Origin: Cryptomeria japonica
Taxonomy: Eukaryota; Streptophyta; Pinopsida; Cupressales; Cupressaceae
Length of the DNA stretch: 64,000 bases
Assembly (NCBI RefSeq): GCF_030272615.1
Contig: NC_081409.1
Location: 876,873,594-876,937,593, forward strand
Direction of reading: 5' to 3'
Numbering within the stretch: position 1 is the stretch's first letter; each line of letters begins with the position of its first letter. Shown here piece after piece: positions 34,222-45,595 of the stretch. The notes below the pieces were generated by a model that saw nothing but the letters and a program-made list of their open reading frames with translations, did no database searches and was not told the origin of the DNA. A program made the position numbers and the translations under genes.

Positions 34222-34396
34222 GGAGATTGTTATTTGGGATCGATTATTACTCTCTGTATCTGTATTTTGATTTCTGGTTATGATCTATTTTTGGGAGATT
34301 GTTGGTTTTTGTTATTTGGCATTTCTGTTTTGGCACTTTGATGGTTTTTCCATCTTGTGTTGCCATCAATGACAAAACCATACCAAAATACCAACA
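34221..34396 (+). repeat. Ret-6 putative 3' LTR (short or truncated)
   Basis: Starts TGGAGATTG right after the second polypurine tract and ends CCAACA. At 176 bp it is much shorter than the other Copia LTRs here, so it may be internally deleted. There is no second copy to test it. Confidence 0.5.
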
Positions 34397-34397
34397 A

Positions 34398-37300
34398 GTG
34401 GAAACTACTGTATTCCCACAGTCATTATAGGCACCAAAATTAATAATGGCCATTGCTCCATTTTAATCCAGAGACTAGAAAGTGCATAGATGCACAAGGA
34501 AAAATGGTTATAGACTTATCCCCAGATATGCTTGGATTCATCTTTGGTATCCCCAATAGGGAAGAAGTATTTTTTCTAACACAAGAAGAGGCCTTAAAGG
34601 CATGGAATGACAAAGTATCAGCCAGTAAGAGGCACATGAATGCCAACTGGCTAGAAGAAGAAGAAAGAAAGACAGGTCTCAAGGCAACAAAGATCTTGAG
34701 GGTGGATTTCAAAGAACCTCAAAAGAACCTAATCATTATGCTCAGCAGGGCCTTTGGTAAGCCAAACTGCAAGCATTTCCATCTCTGGATGTTCCAGTTC
34801 ATGAGCACTATGTTAATAGGGAAATAATACTTTGATTGACCACAAATCCTCTCTGATAAAATCTGTAAGCAACTGAAAGAGGTGCAACATACCCAAAAGT
34901 TCTTCTTCACATCATATGTCATCTAGGTAGCTGCCAGAGCTGGAAAATTCTCAGGCCTATAGGTGGAAGGTCAATTGGGAGAGAAAGAGGGATAGAAGAA
35001 GATATGGGAGTATTATTCCCAACTCACTCTAGTCAATGCTAAGGTGCACTTAAAGAGAGTTAATGATGCCTTTGTTTTCCCAATAATCATCAAATTAACA
35101 GGGGATGTAGGATATCGGATTAGCTCAGAGGATATGGCTATCATCCAAGAGTGGGAATGTTGGTTCATCCAAAACCCATGCTTCACTTACATCAGGGTTG
35201 GTGGATTCACAAGGAACCCAATGTTGTTGCCTCATTATTGTAACCATAGGGTAATTGTACTGGAATATGTAAGGCAGCTTGTAGGCCTCCAGTCATTGTT
35301 GTCATCAAAACATAACACAGGTATTGATTTCTCGGTGTTTATTGGATACTTTGCCTGTTCTAAGATACAAGTGGCAAAGTTAGCAGAACAAGAGCTTCAG
35401 GATTAAAACTTGAAAGAATATGATCATGCTAGGAAATTTTATGATCCTTATAGGAAACTCAAACAAGTTATGCCTAAGGCATATGAGGGGCATAGGCCCA
35501 GCTTGGAAGACTTTTGGGCCAACCTGCAAGATAGTTTTGAGGTTAGGGAGAAGAACTATAACAGATTATCTGTGCCACAGGTAAGAGATTTTGGGATTGA
35601 AAATAACCTCCCTAAAGACCTAAGGGATGATGGAGAGTTACTTGATCCAATTTATAGAGAATCAGGGATAGATAAGAGGCCCCTCTCCTTAGTAAAATGG
35701 TTTGCAAGTGAAGATACAAATATGGAGAAGGTCTCCCAGGTGGTCATCAACAGGACTAAACAATGGTTAAGCTAGAGGGTAAGGCCCATCATTTCCAAGA
35801 CAAAACAAAAAGAATCCACCTCAACGGTACCTTAGTCAAGGGGCCATAAGGAGTATGCTCGAAAGACAAGGTCAGCCTCAAGGCAAAATACGTCCACCGA
35901 CCCAGGTGAAGAAGACAAGCCTCAAGAAAGCACTGAGGACTTATTGAAGAAACTCCAAGAGAAGATGAGGGAGTCTGAACTGTTGAAGAAGGCTACAGAC
36001 CTGGGAGTGACCGATAGATTAGGAGCAGTACCACTGGCCAAAGTACTTCCACCAAGGATGGCTATAGGGAGCAGTGAAGAAGAGGGTACCCAATAACAAG
36101 AAGAGAATGTAGAAGCTACTGAGGAGATACCTGCTTAGCCACCTTTAACAAATGCCAAAAATGCTCCAAGCACCACTACTCCTACACCACCATCAGTCAA
36201 TATATTTGCAGGGCAGCCCAGAATGCAAGGCTTCACATCTACCAATGAAGGGGTGAAAGTTAGAAAAATTGAGTCTGACTCTGATCAAGAAGAAGAGGAT
36301 CTTGAGCAACAATGACCACTAGAAGGCGAAGGGGATGAGGCAGAAGACATATTGAATGAAAGGTTGATCCTAACTCCTCAAGATCAAGAGGACCTTCTTA
36401 AGGATATAGAAGTCAGGCAAGGGGAAACAGAGCCATGTGATGAAGAAATAGAATTTCATGAGGAGGTTAATGGAAAACTAGGAGAGTTGCACAAACAACA
36501 AACTCTCCAAGCTAACCTAGCCTGCTAGATTTTCTCACCCCAAGATCCTAGGCAAACAGGAGCAGAAGTAAGAGATGAAGCAGAGGAGTAGGCAGAGGTT
36601 CATGTCATAACTATAGATATAGTATCACATAAGGATGATAAAGATGAATATATACCACAATGGCTAGAGCTAACCTTCGGAAAGAAAAAGAGAAAAGAAG
36701 AACTCCCAGAGGTCACTCTACAACAAGTAATCATTGAGGAACCACCAAAGGTTAAAAAGTTAAAAACCATCCATCATTTGTCAAAAATAGATTTCGGTGA
36801 GGTGATTGCAGATGTGGAAGTTCCACATGAAGTTGAAGGACAGGTTTCTCCCAAGTATCAAGTATCCCAGGTAAATTTGGGTAAGAAAACTAAGTGGGGA
36901 GAGCACGATACTTTGGAGCTAGCCATAAGTGTTGTCAGAGGGCACGTTGAAAAGGAGCACACCTCAAATATGGAGCTTAAGGCGCAACTTGGGCAATACA
37001 AATAGCTCTTGACTGAAATGAGTAAACCTCTAGACTCTTGTAGAGGTGATGACCTACCCTCAACCTCATCACTACTAGAGGGAGAAGTAAAGGCACTAGT
37101 AGAGGTGAGATGAGTGGCTGTTGCAGCCAAATCTTGGACCCAGGTAAATATGGCTAAGATTGTGGCTAACATTAGCTTGTTATTGTAAAATATAGTAGAA
37201 ATATACTGTAAGGTGGTACAAGCAGGTGGATCTTTGGCAACCTGCTCCACACAATGGGAGCAGAAGGCTAACAGTTTTAATAAATAGTTCCAAGTTTTGA

Positions 37301-37815
37301 AAAGGATATTGCGGCTAGGAGAAGAGATGGTAATAAAAGAAGACCTCTTAGGAGGCGATAGCTATAAAAACTTACACTCCTATGTATACATTTTGGAGAA
37401 GAAGATTGAAATATATCAGCAGTATATCAAGGATATGACTAAGATTGGGGACCCTCTCCTTAGAGAAATTTTGTCATACAAGAATTTTATAACAAATATG
37501 CTAGGACCTTTTGGCCTCAGAATAGCTGATATAGGAATAATGGACTAGTAGCAAGTTTTGAATCAATGGGATGCATATGAGGCACAACACCTAGGATGCA
37601 TGACCCAGTTTGATGTCGCCCTTATGGACAGATACACATATCTGATCACTCAATGTCAGGAGGTGGCGCACACGGTGAAGGAGTTAGAGGAACAGGGAGC
37701 ACATGCGGATGAGGTTTTGAAGAAATATAAATTTAGAATTAAGCATGTAGCTAATCCTCCAGTCCAGGTAGTTGCATGTATAATTGAAAATTATAAAGCT
37801 TTTACCAAGAAATAA
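34398..37815 (+). pseudogene. Giant ORF inside the Ret-4 5' LTR (unknown function)
   Basis: From 34453 to 37815 a single frame continues for about 1,120 codons, interrupted only by in-frame stops. A 2-bp deletion near 34461 separates it from the short stretch that begins at 34398. With the part seen in the 3' LTR (54528-54745) the full protein would be about 1,200 residues. The N-terminal 400 residues look globular and helical, with a YNPETR...GK.VIDLS motif followed by FGIP, and a VGGFTRNP block near 35190. The middle is acidic and P/S/T-rich (about 35800-36700). The C-terminal part is K/E/Q-rich and coiled-coil-like (36780-37815). I do not recognise it and see no enzyme motif. It resembles the ORFs of Ret-7 and Ret-5 in layout and in the short motif. 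Confidence 0.75.
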
Positions 37816-38853
37816 AATATAAGCACACAATTGCTAAAGATAGCAAAGCTTTTTCTTGTATTTTAAACTGTTGCTCCCACTCGAGTTCTAATTTTGAGAG
37901 AAATTATGCATGATTGCGAAAACATGGCTCACCTAGCAGGGTCTTCGTAGTGCTCATGCAACCCCCATTTTGTAGTTGTTAAGTGGATTATCAAGGCAGA
38001 AACTTACAAGTTAACTACGACTCCTAGGATCAGTTCTTAAATTAGAATAGAGTTATTTCCTAGATAGTAGGGTAAAGAACATCTATAAATTGAGAAGTTG
38101 GATTTATTTGTAAGGGTCTCAAATTGATGATTTGTGGCCTACTTAGAGATTTTAGAATATTTTGCAGATTGATTAAGAAGTTTGAGTTATTTTTTGTTAT
38201 ACATTCATGGAGATTAATATGAAAAGCAACTTGTAGATTGCCTGATCTATGTTTATATTCTACCAAATTGTTCTGTGTAATCTGGTAACATCTATAATTT
38301 TGAGCTAGCAATGTGGTGGAATCTTTTTGTCTATCACTCTATGAATCATATTGTGTACGTCAGTGGTGTATGAGAACTATTGTGATAGGCCATATTGTTG
38401 ATGATTTTTATTTCCATAGACTTGTGAAATTGATGATTTTGTAGGTTTGTTGGAGGTCCGTTGTTGAATGCTAACTTGGATAATATTTGATAATTGCTTG
38501 GATTGTAGGGAACCAATTGAGTAGCTCATTAAGTTGTCATTATATTGGTCTTTATTGTTATTTTCTTGTTTCCCTTTATGCTTCACATTTTATTTCCCAG
38601 AGAACCTTAAACCATAAAAATACAAAAAGAGAGTAAGTGCAATTATCCGTGACCAGTGAGATTTAGTTCTAACCAGCAGGCCCCTTTATTGGTATAACCA
38701 CATCAACCATTGAGCTTACCATCACCATCGAGACTCGACTATAGAGACGTTAAAGTAGTCAGTTCTTTCGGACTCATTACTTTTTAGGAGAGGTGGTGAG
38801 TGTTTGCATAAACTACCTGACTGTTGGTGAGTGTGTCAAAACACCCGTCAACA
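37816..38853 (+). other. Untranslated end of the Ret-4 5' LTR
   Basis: No coding region is supported in these 1,038 bases. The sequence is AT-rich and ends in CAACA. Several ORFs on the minus strand (for example 38060-38311) have no family features. Confidence 0.6.
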
Positions 38854-38858
38854 GAAAC

Positions 38859-38875
38859 TGGCGCTAGAAGGAGGG
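38859..38875 (+). other. Ret-4 primer-binding site
   Basis: TGGCGCTAGAAGGAGGG, five bases after the LTR end, has the form of primer sites found in Tat-type Gypsy elements. Gag coding starts almost immediately after it. I cannot name the tRNA without a search. Confidence 0.75.
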
Positions 38876-38907
38876 CCAAGACTAATCCCCTCATTGATGA
38901 ATTGTAT

Positions 38908-41500
38908 ATGGTACTCCTAGGAGATGGATTGATTCCCTTTACCCAACCTAACCTCAACAATGAGCAAGATGACATTCTTACCCAACTATACGACTTTTCT
39001 TGGGACAATACAAGGAATTACAATGATTGGTTACAAACATGACAAGTCTTAGACAATAAGAGACAAAAGGCTATACATATAGAAGCAGAGGCACAAAGAT
39101 GACTCAATCCTCAGGTGAACCCATGAGAAAATCCACAACCACCTCCTCAACCAGAAAATTGAGGTACTAAGCTAGATCGTATATCATCTTTCTCTCCCGA
39201 GAGATTCCACCGAGTCCTTAGGAGTGGTTCTTCACCATCTGAATTAGTTGAATTAGGACCTACCACTAGGAGGAAGAAGAACAAAGCTAAGAAAAAACCC
39301 TCAACATCCTCACCAGTACAGTCATCCATACCCAACGTAGGAGATCAACCGATTCATAGTCCTCAGCCTATCGCTGCACCTTTTGTGACTCAACCTCCAC
39401 CATCACCACCTTCGATGGCCTACTTCAACCAAGACACGACACCATTGGGAACTATACCAGGAGGTATACATGACCTACCTAGAAACCCAGATAAATTTTG
39501 TAGCAAATTTTACTATTTAGGGGGACGAACGGCTGATGAACATATTGAAGCATTCAAAGATGCGGTTGTTCATAATCATATTGAGCACCAAGATGTAGTC
39601 TGTAGACTCTTCCCATATTCACTTGGGGAGAATGAATACAATTGGTACTTAACCTTACCAGCTAACTCCATCATAGGTTGGGACCTCTTGGAGAAGGCCT
39701 TCATTGATCAATTTCGAGTGTATGTAGACCCCGGGACACTATACCATCAGTTCGCTTCTCTTAAGAAATTGCCAAATGAGCCATTAACGACTTTTAATAC
39801 TATCTTTCAAAGGGCATTCAAGAGGCTACAAGCCCCTTACCAGGTAGTGCCTAACATACCCATCGACTCATATCTAAGAGCTATTGACCCTTGGACTGCT
39901 ATGTTTATTAAGAAGAGTGTTCCTCAAGATCAAAGGGACACCTTGGCGAAAGTCTTCACATTAGCAATTAGCATGAATCATTAGCTGAATCAAACCCTGG
40001 GAGGGATCAGATATAATTTACCTACAGGGGTGAATCAAGGAAACTACAATCAACTCCCAAGCGTACCCTCGTCTCTACCTATAGGTGCCCCAATGATAAA
40101 CCCTTTGCCAATCTATGAACCCCAACCTCAGGCGAATCAACAGTTCGCTGCTCAAGTGTCGACTTGGAAAAATGGTACCAATACTGCCCCCACTCAAACA
40201 CAATATGCTGGTCAAGCGCAAATCAAAAATCAACAATTTGATAACAATAATCTAGCGAACCAACCTCCAACTATGACACCTGAGAATCAAGGATCCCATA
40301 TATCTGCTAAAGTAGAAGCCTTAAAGAAAATGATCTCATAGGTTACTTCAGACTTGAGCCAGCTAAAGATGAATCCTCCAGGAGGGTATAATCAATCCCA
40401 ACCATATAATAATCAGTGGAACTACAATAACTAGAACCAAAATCAAAGGTACAATAACAAACCTTATAATAGGGAATGGAATATTGGTCCGAATAATGGT
40501 GGGGTGAGCCATGATCACCTGGATGCACAAGATAACCCAAACCACACACAATGTGTTAACCTTGCTGATATGAATTTGCTAACAAATTGGTGCAGGTTGC
40601 ATGACACAGTTGCCCATTCTAAGGTTAACTGTGATTAGTTCGAGAAAATCATAAGAATTGCTCAAGCTGACTCTTAGCCCAAATATTGTTCCAATGACGA
40701 ACCTGATAAAGTTAATACTGCCATGCTGGTTGATACTTTCCTGTGTAAAGAATTCCAGGCTGAAGTTGAAGGTGAACCATGTGTATACGATGCTTAGGCC
40801 TTTTAGACCAGGAACAATTACAATCTTAGGAGTCAAGGCAAGGCTCCATTAACAGAGCCACCTCCCTCGATGGGTGGGTTTGTACCTCCTGAGGCTAATG
40901 CAAGTAACAACCCTCATCCTCCTCAGGCTTTCCAAGGAACACGCCCTAGACAAGCTCAAGGGCAAGATTATGTTCTGAAAGGATCATTTGACATTACTAA
41001 TGAGATGGAAAGGACTGCCACCACTATGTCCTTAATAGAAGTATTGAGATATTTCCCCGAACAGAAGAGGGCTCTCCTTAGAAAGTTGGAAATATTAGAA
41101 TCACAGAGCAATGAGGTTAATATGGAAGACTTTAATGAAGTCAATGCTAATGTCAGTAGTGATGCAATAGAAAATCCACCATTTTTTCTGAGTTTGAAGA
41201 TATGTGGGAAGAATTTACATAACTGTTTGGTAGATTTAGGAGCTTTAGGAAATGTAATGCCCTACTCTATATGCCAGCAACTCGGACTTCAACCAGTACA
41301 TGCAAATAGTAAGGTAGTGCAGCTAGACAAAACAAAGGTTAACATCATTGGAGAATTGAAAGATGTATACATCTAGTTAGGCATTGATCCTCGAATATCT
41401 CGCTATATTGACATTCAAGTGATGGATATTCCAGAAGTATATGGGATGCTCCTCAGTAGGGATTGGTCCAAGACATTGGGAGGATATTTCTCAACTTGTT
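38908..41500 (+). pseudogene. gag-pro: Ret-4 gag and aspartic protease
   Basis: One frame runs from the primer site to about 41500 with in-frame stops. 39385-39984 is the Gypsy gag capsid domain (FYYLGGRTADEHIEAF, RLFPYSLGENEYNWY, FDQFRV-type block, LPNEPLTTF). A Q/N/P-rich linker follows. At about 40590-40640 a modified knuckle reads WCRLHDTVAHSKVNC, like the C-x-H-x-H-C knuckles of Tat gag. The protease is at 41160-41480 with the active site at 41233-41244 as DLGA (usual DSGA; TCA to TTA fits C-to-T). The first ATG in frame is 38908. Confidence 0.85.
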
Positions 41501-41539
41501 TTACGTACTTATGGCTCCCATGGAAGGGGGGTAAGAAAC

Positions 41540-42235
41540 TAGATCCGAATTGATAGTGAGCCTAAATTGAAGAAATTAGTCACTGATTATGGTGCTCTTA
41601 ATGAAGTGGTGTTTTTTGAAGTAAGCCCACGAGTTTACAGGGTCAATCAGATTCTTACTTTCTCTGCACCAGCTCCTCTTCAACTATTTCAAGCCGACAA
41701 GACCGCATATAGAAGGCAGGTCAAAGAGTTCGCTACAACAGTACAACAAGGAATGTGTTTATTGGGAAACACTATTAAGATACAAGAGTTTCTGCTTTTG
41801 AAGTGGTGTCAGATACACCATGAGGAGCACTCAGAAGTCTCATGTATCCCATGTCAAAATGAGATTAAGAAGTTGATGAGTCTAGTTCCATATGAAGAGG
41901 ATAATCATACCACCAATATGAAGGAAGTTCAAGGTGTAACTTGTGAAAGATTAGAGCCCTAGACAGTTCACCCTATAGACAAGACTACCTTACCCAAAGA
42001 ATACAACCAGGAGATTCTTGCAATCAAGACTGTTAAAAATGAAGAGGAGGATATTCCTCTAGAGCCTAAGAAGGAAGAAACACAATCCAAACTTCAACTT
42101 CAACTAGAACAGGTTGTTCTTAATACTATTGAAGTGTTTATCCAACCCAAAACTGAATAACCTCAATTATCACAAGGTCTCAAGCTTGAGAAGCAGCAAT
42201 CCTCTCCGAACGCTAGCCTAATCATTGACCCAAAG
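41540..42235 (+). pseudogene. pol: Ret-4 pol linker between protease and RNase H
   Basis: The frame changes near 41525 at a run of six G, then continues in the pol frame. 41567-41962 encodes 131 residues without a recognised domain (tyrosine-rich start, CIPCQNEIKKL near the end). 41963-42235 is E/Q-rich and looks like a flexible spacer. Stops near 41960 and 42160 break it. Confidence 0.6.
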
Positions 42236-42745
42236 GTGAAAAATATGAAGAGACCAAAAGATGAAACATGGTTTTTAAAGTTTGATAGGTCAAGATCCAA
42301 GCAAGGCAGTGGAGCAGGCGTAGAGTTAACCAACCCAAAAGGGAAAACCCTTTTAGCTTCTTACCGACTCCAATTCCCTTGTACTTATAACATGATGGAG
42401 TACGAAGCCTTAATTAGAGGATTACTTTTTGCTCATAAGAAAAGGGCAAAGTGTTTGAAGGTGCAAGGAGATTCTGAGTTAGTGGTTAAACAAGTACGAA
42501 GCCAATATGCATGCCACGACAAGAGGTTAGCATCATATCAAAATAGAGTGTGGGATCTGATTGAAGATTTTGATGCTTTCGATATTCAACGGGTATCTAG
42601 GAAAGTCAATGGAATACCTGATGCACTGGCCATAGCTACCAGTATATTAGAACAAGTAAGCCAATCCCCTTTAAAGAAGATCTTAGTGGAATTAATCTAT
42701 GCACCCGTTGTACCTGACAATATCAAACATTTCCAAGTCTTTTGA
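42236..42745 (+). pseudogene. pol: Ret-4 additional (archaeal-type) RNase H, upstream of RT
   Basis: The frame reads WFLKFDRSRS, GAGVELTNPKG, MEYEALIRGLLFAH, VQGDSELVV and GIPDALA. These are the blocks of the second, archaeal-type RNase H of Tat elements, with the acidic residues D, E, D, D kept. Here it stands between protease and RT. In the Tat elements I know, this domain follows the RT-RNase H and precedes integrase. A normal RNase H also follows the RT at 44090-44400, so the element has two. The frame is continuous with 41567-44092 apart from stops. Confidence 0.8.
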
Positions 42746-44092
42746 GATGATGCCCACATCTTAGCCTTTCTCACCAATTTAGGGGCTTTTGAAGATCAAA
42801 TTATTGATGAGGAAGAAAAATCGGATGACCTTAACAACAAAGGTAATGTGGATATTTTGGATTTACCGACTAACGTTATTCCTAAAGGGATGGTCACCCT
42901 GGAGAGACTTTTTGATTCAGACCCTAGAGTAAAAGAGAGATTAACAATAGATTCAGATGCCAGAAAATAAGAGTCCCATAATATTGGTTCGGAAGGACAA
43001 GAAAGAATTGTCTATATTGGGAAGATTTGCACTCAAAATGAAAGAGAAAAATTGATACAGATCTTGAAAGAGTTCATCGATGTAATAGCATGGAGGTATG
43101 AAGATTTAAAGGCATTCGATACAATGGTTATCACCCATGTGATTCCCCTAAAACCCAACATAAAGCCATTCTGGCAAAAGCAATGTCCGGTCAATGCACT
43201 AATAGAACCTTTAATTTTCAAGGAAGTGCAAAAGTTACTTTCCACTAAGATTATTTTTCTGGTACGACATTCTACTTGGGTTGCTAATTTGGTACTATTG
43301 CAGAAAAAGAACAGAGAAATATGACTTTGTATGGACTTTCACAATCTCAACAAAGCCTCCAAGAAAGATAATTATCCACTCCCTTCTTTGGATGAAGTAC
43401 TACAAATAGTGAATGGTTCGCAAATAATGTCATTTTTAGATGGTTATTCAGGATATAACCAGTTATTGGTAAATTATGAAGATCGTATGAAGACAATGTT
43501 TACAACGAAGTGGGGAATGTATGCATATAAAAGAATGCCATTCAGATTGATTAATGTTGGGGCAATCTTCTAGTGAGCGATGGATACAACCTTCAAAGAA
43601 CTGATTGGAAAATGCATTATTATTTATATGGACGATTTGATGATATTTTCCAAGGTCAAAGAAGACCACCCAGACCACCTCAAAAGGGTATTGGAGAGAT
43701 GTCAGAGATATGGGATTTCCCTTAACCCCAAGATATGTTTGTTTGGAGTGGCTGAAGGAAAGCTACTTGGCCACGTAATCTCTGAGAGGGGGATATCCAT
43801 AGACCCAGATCGGGTAGAAGCATTATTAAAGTTACAAATGCTTGGCAGTAAAAAGGAGATGAGATCTTTCTTTGGGAAGATCAATTTTGTTACAAAGTTT
43901 ATTACTGGGTTTGCAGAAATAGTCAAGCCCTTGAATGAAATGATGAAGAAGGATGCTAAGGTCAAATGGACAACTGAAGCAAAAGAGGCTTTTACTCAGA
44001 TCAAGAAATCCATCATCGAAGCTCCTGTACTAACTAGCCTTGATTACACACTGTCATTTTACATATATTCTTTTGCTTCGCTACACTCATGA
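42746..44092 (+). pseudogene. pol: Ret-4 reverse transcriptase
   Basis: Gypsy-type RT with blocks in order: ITHVIPLKPNIKPF, LVRHSTWVANLVL, CMDFHNLNKASKKDNYPLP, MSFLDGYSGYNQL (first catalytic aspartate), RMPFRLINVGAIF, and YMDDLMIF at 43625 (catalytic pair). The thumb and connection follow (HVISERGISIDP, KINFVTKFI). Stops lie near 42743, 42970, 43321 and 43571. All blocks are in one frame. Confidence 0.9.
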
Positions 44093-44656
44093 GCAATTCT
44101 TTTGACACAGAGGAAAGAAGGAGATGAGAAGCCTATTGCATTTATGAGCTCTCCTTTCAAAATTTTTGAGGTTAGATATTCTGCTCTTGAAAAATAGGCC
44201 TTTGCATTAGTAAGAGAAATCAAGAAGTTTAGACATTACATCCTGAGGAGTAAAATTTATGTGATTGTTCCTGACCAAGCAGTGAAGTCACTACTCATGC
44301 AGTTTGAACTGAGAGAACAATGAGGGAAATGGATGACAATATTGCAAGAATTTGACTTAGACATGCATCCAATGAAGTTCTTCTGAGGCCAAGGCTTGTC
44401 TTAGGCCATGGCGACCGACATCCCTCAAATCCAGTGACAACAGTATACATTAAAGTCATTCACTCAGGACCCTTGGTACATGGATTTGGTATTTGTATTG
44501 TTGAATAATAGGTGTCCTGAGGGATTGACAACCATGCAAAGATGAGCATTAAGGCTCAAAAGTGCCAATTATATGATCAAGGATTCAACACTCTATAGAA
44601 AAAATTATGAGGGTATCTACCTTCGGTGCCTTGATCATCAAGAAGCCCATAATATG
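44093..44656 (+). pseudogene. pol: Ret-4 RNase H and start of integrase
   Basis: Same frame as RT, with several stops. LTQRKEGDEKPIAFMSS and FRHYILRSK are typical Gypsy RNase H blocks after RT. 44470-44650 is the linker before integrase (WYMDLVF, then YRKNYEGIYLRCLD). Ret-7 interrupts it at 44657; the protein frame resumes at 51272 without loss of a codon once the target-site duplication is counted once. Confidence 0.85.
44652..44656. repeat. Ret-7 target-site duplication, left
   Basis: ATATG, identical to 51267-51271. It falls inside the integrase reading frame of Ret-4. Confidence 0.85.
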
Positions 44657-45595
44657 TGTTGTCTTCAAAATCTAATTCCCTTTAACATCCTCAAAATAAT
44701 ATGGTTTAAAGCTTGGTGCAGAAGAGATATCAAAGATAAGGAAATTCTCAAGACAACATATGACAAGGTTTGATTAGACCTTCTACACTTTGGGCTTACT
44801 CAGAGCCCAGGTGGGTATACCTTTGTGAATTAAATTCACGTTTCAACCATAACCCCACAACAAACCAGTCTAGAAAACCAGTGGGTCTATTCACCTTGAA
44901 ATCAACTAAAAACAAAGAATGGAAATTGTACTTATGTTCAGCATTTTCGATCAACAAAAGTATGCAATAAACAACTTCAATTTAATACCAGTGCCTTATC
45001 CAAGGTCACAGAGTCATTTAAACTCAAATAAGACTCCTCAAACAAAACATCTTTATGCTTCCCATCGACTTGGTTTCTATCAATCCTTGTATATGCCTGA
45101 CACCTACAAGAACTCAAGCGTTATAAACCAAGCTATGGTCATCAGAACTCAAAGTTCATTCCAGAGAATTTACTGGTATGAGTGATCCCCGCCTCTTTAA
45201 TTTCCCTCCTAAAGAGAAAAGCTAACGAACACTTATACTAAAATTGCTTCGCAATTCCATTCAAATAGAACAACCCTGGATTATTCAGAATGAAAATAGT
45301 AAACAAATTTGTGAACAAACTTGAAGACAACACAGAGCTTTACTCAAAACCGATGGTCTGTATATTAATATTTAGTTCAAAAAGTATTACAAGAAATTTT
45401 GATTCTCCATTAAACTTAGAAAAGCTCAGATAAATTTCTGCAGAGTTTTCTTACAATTTTTTGTGATCACTCTTCCTCTAGTCCTGGTATCCATTTATAA
45501 CAACATGGATGCACAAAGCTTCGGACTTCTCGAGGAGAGTTTTTTACAATCATTTCTTTCAAAATAAAGAGGTTACAAGCTTTTCGCAAAAGCAG
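44657..45595 (-). other. Ret-7 untranslated 3' region
   Basis: About 940 bases after the ORF stop with no supported gene. The length is close to the 1,038 bases between ORF stop and LTR end in Ret-4. Confidence 0.55.

Larger units (their letters stand above)
30875..34396 (+). mobile_element. Ret-6: 5'-truncated Copia retrotransposon
   Basis: Starts inside the protease (GCSHHMIGDKG) and continues through integrase, RT, RNase H, a duplicated polypurine tract and a short putative LTR ending CCAACA at 34396. The 5' LTR, gag and most of the protease are missing. The left junction is with Ret-5; the right junction returns to the Ret-4 LTR. Confidence 0.85.
34397..38853 (+). repeat. Ret-4 5' LTR, second part (ORF and 3' end)
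   Basis: From 34397 the sequence matches the other LTR from 54746 on. It carries the rest of the LTR ORF to 37815, then 1,038 non-coding bases, and ends ...GTCAACA at 38853. The primer site follows after five bases. This placement is what puts the ORF inside the LTR rather than between LTR and gag. Confidence 0.8.

Noticed and set aside
34453-37815. A host gene of about 1,100 codons on the plus strand
   Set aside because: Its start is repeated at 54528 together with the same upstream region, and it lies between matching LTR ends; it belongs to a mobile element.
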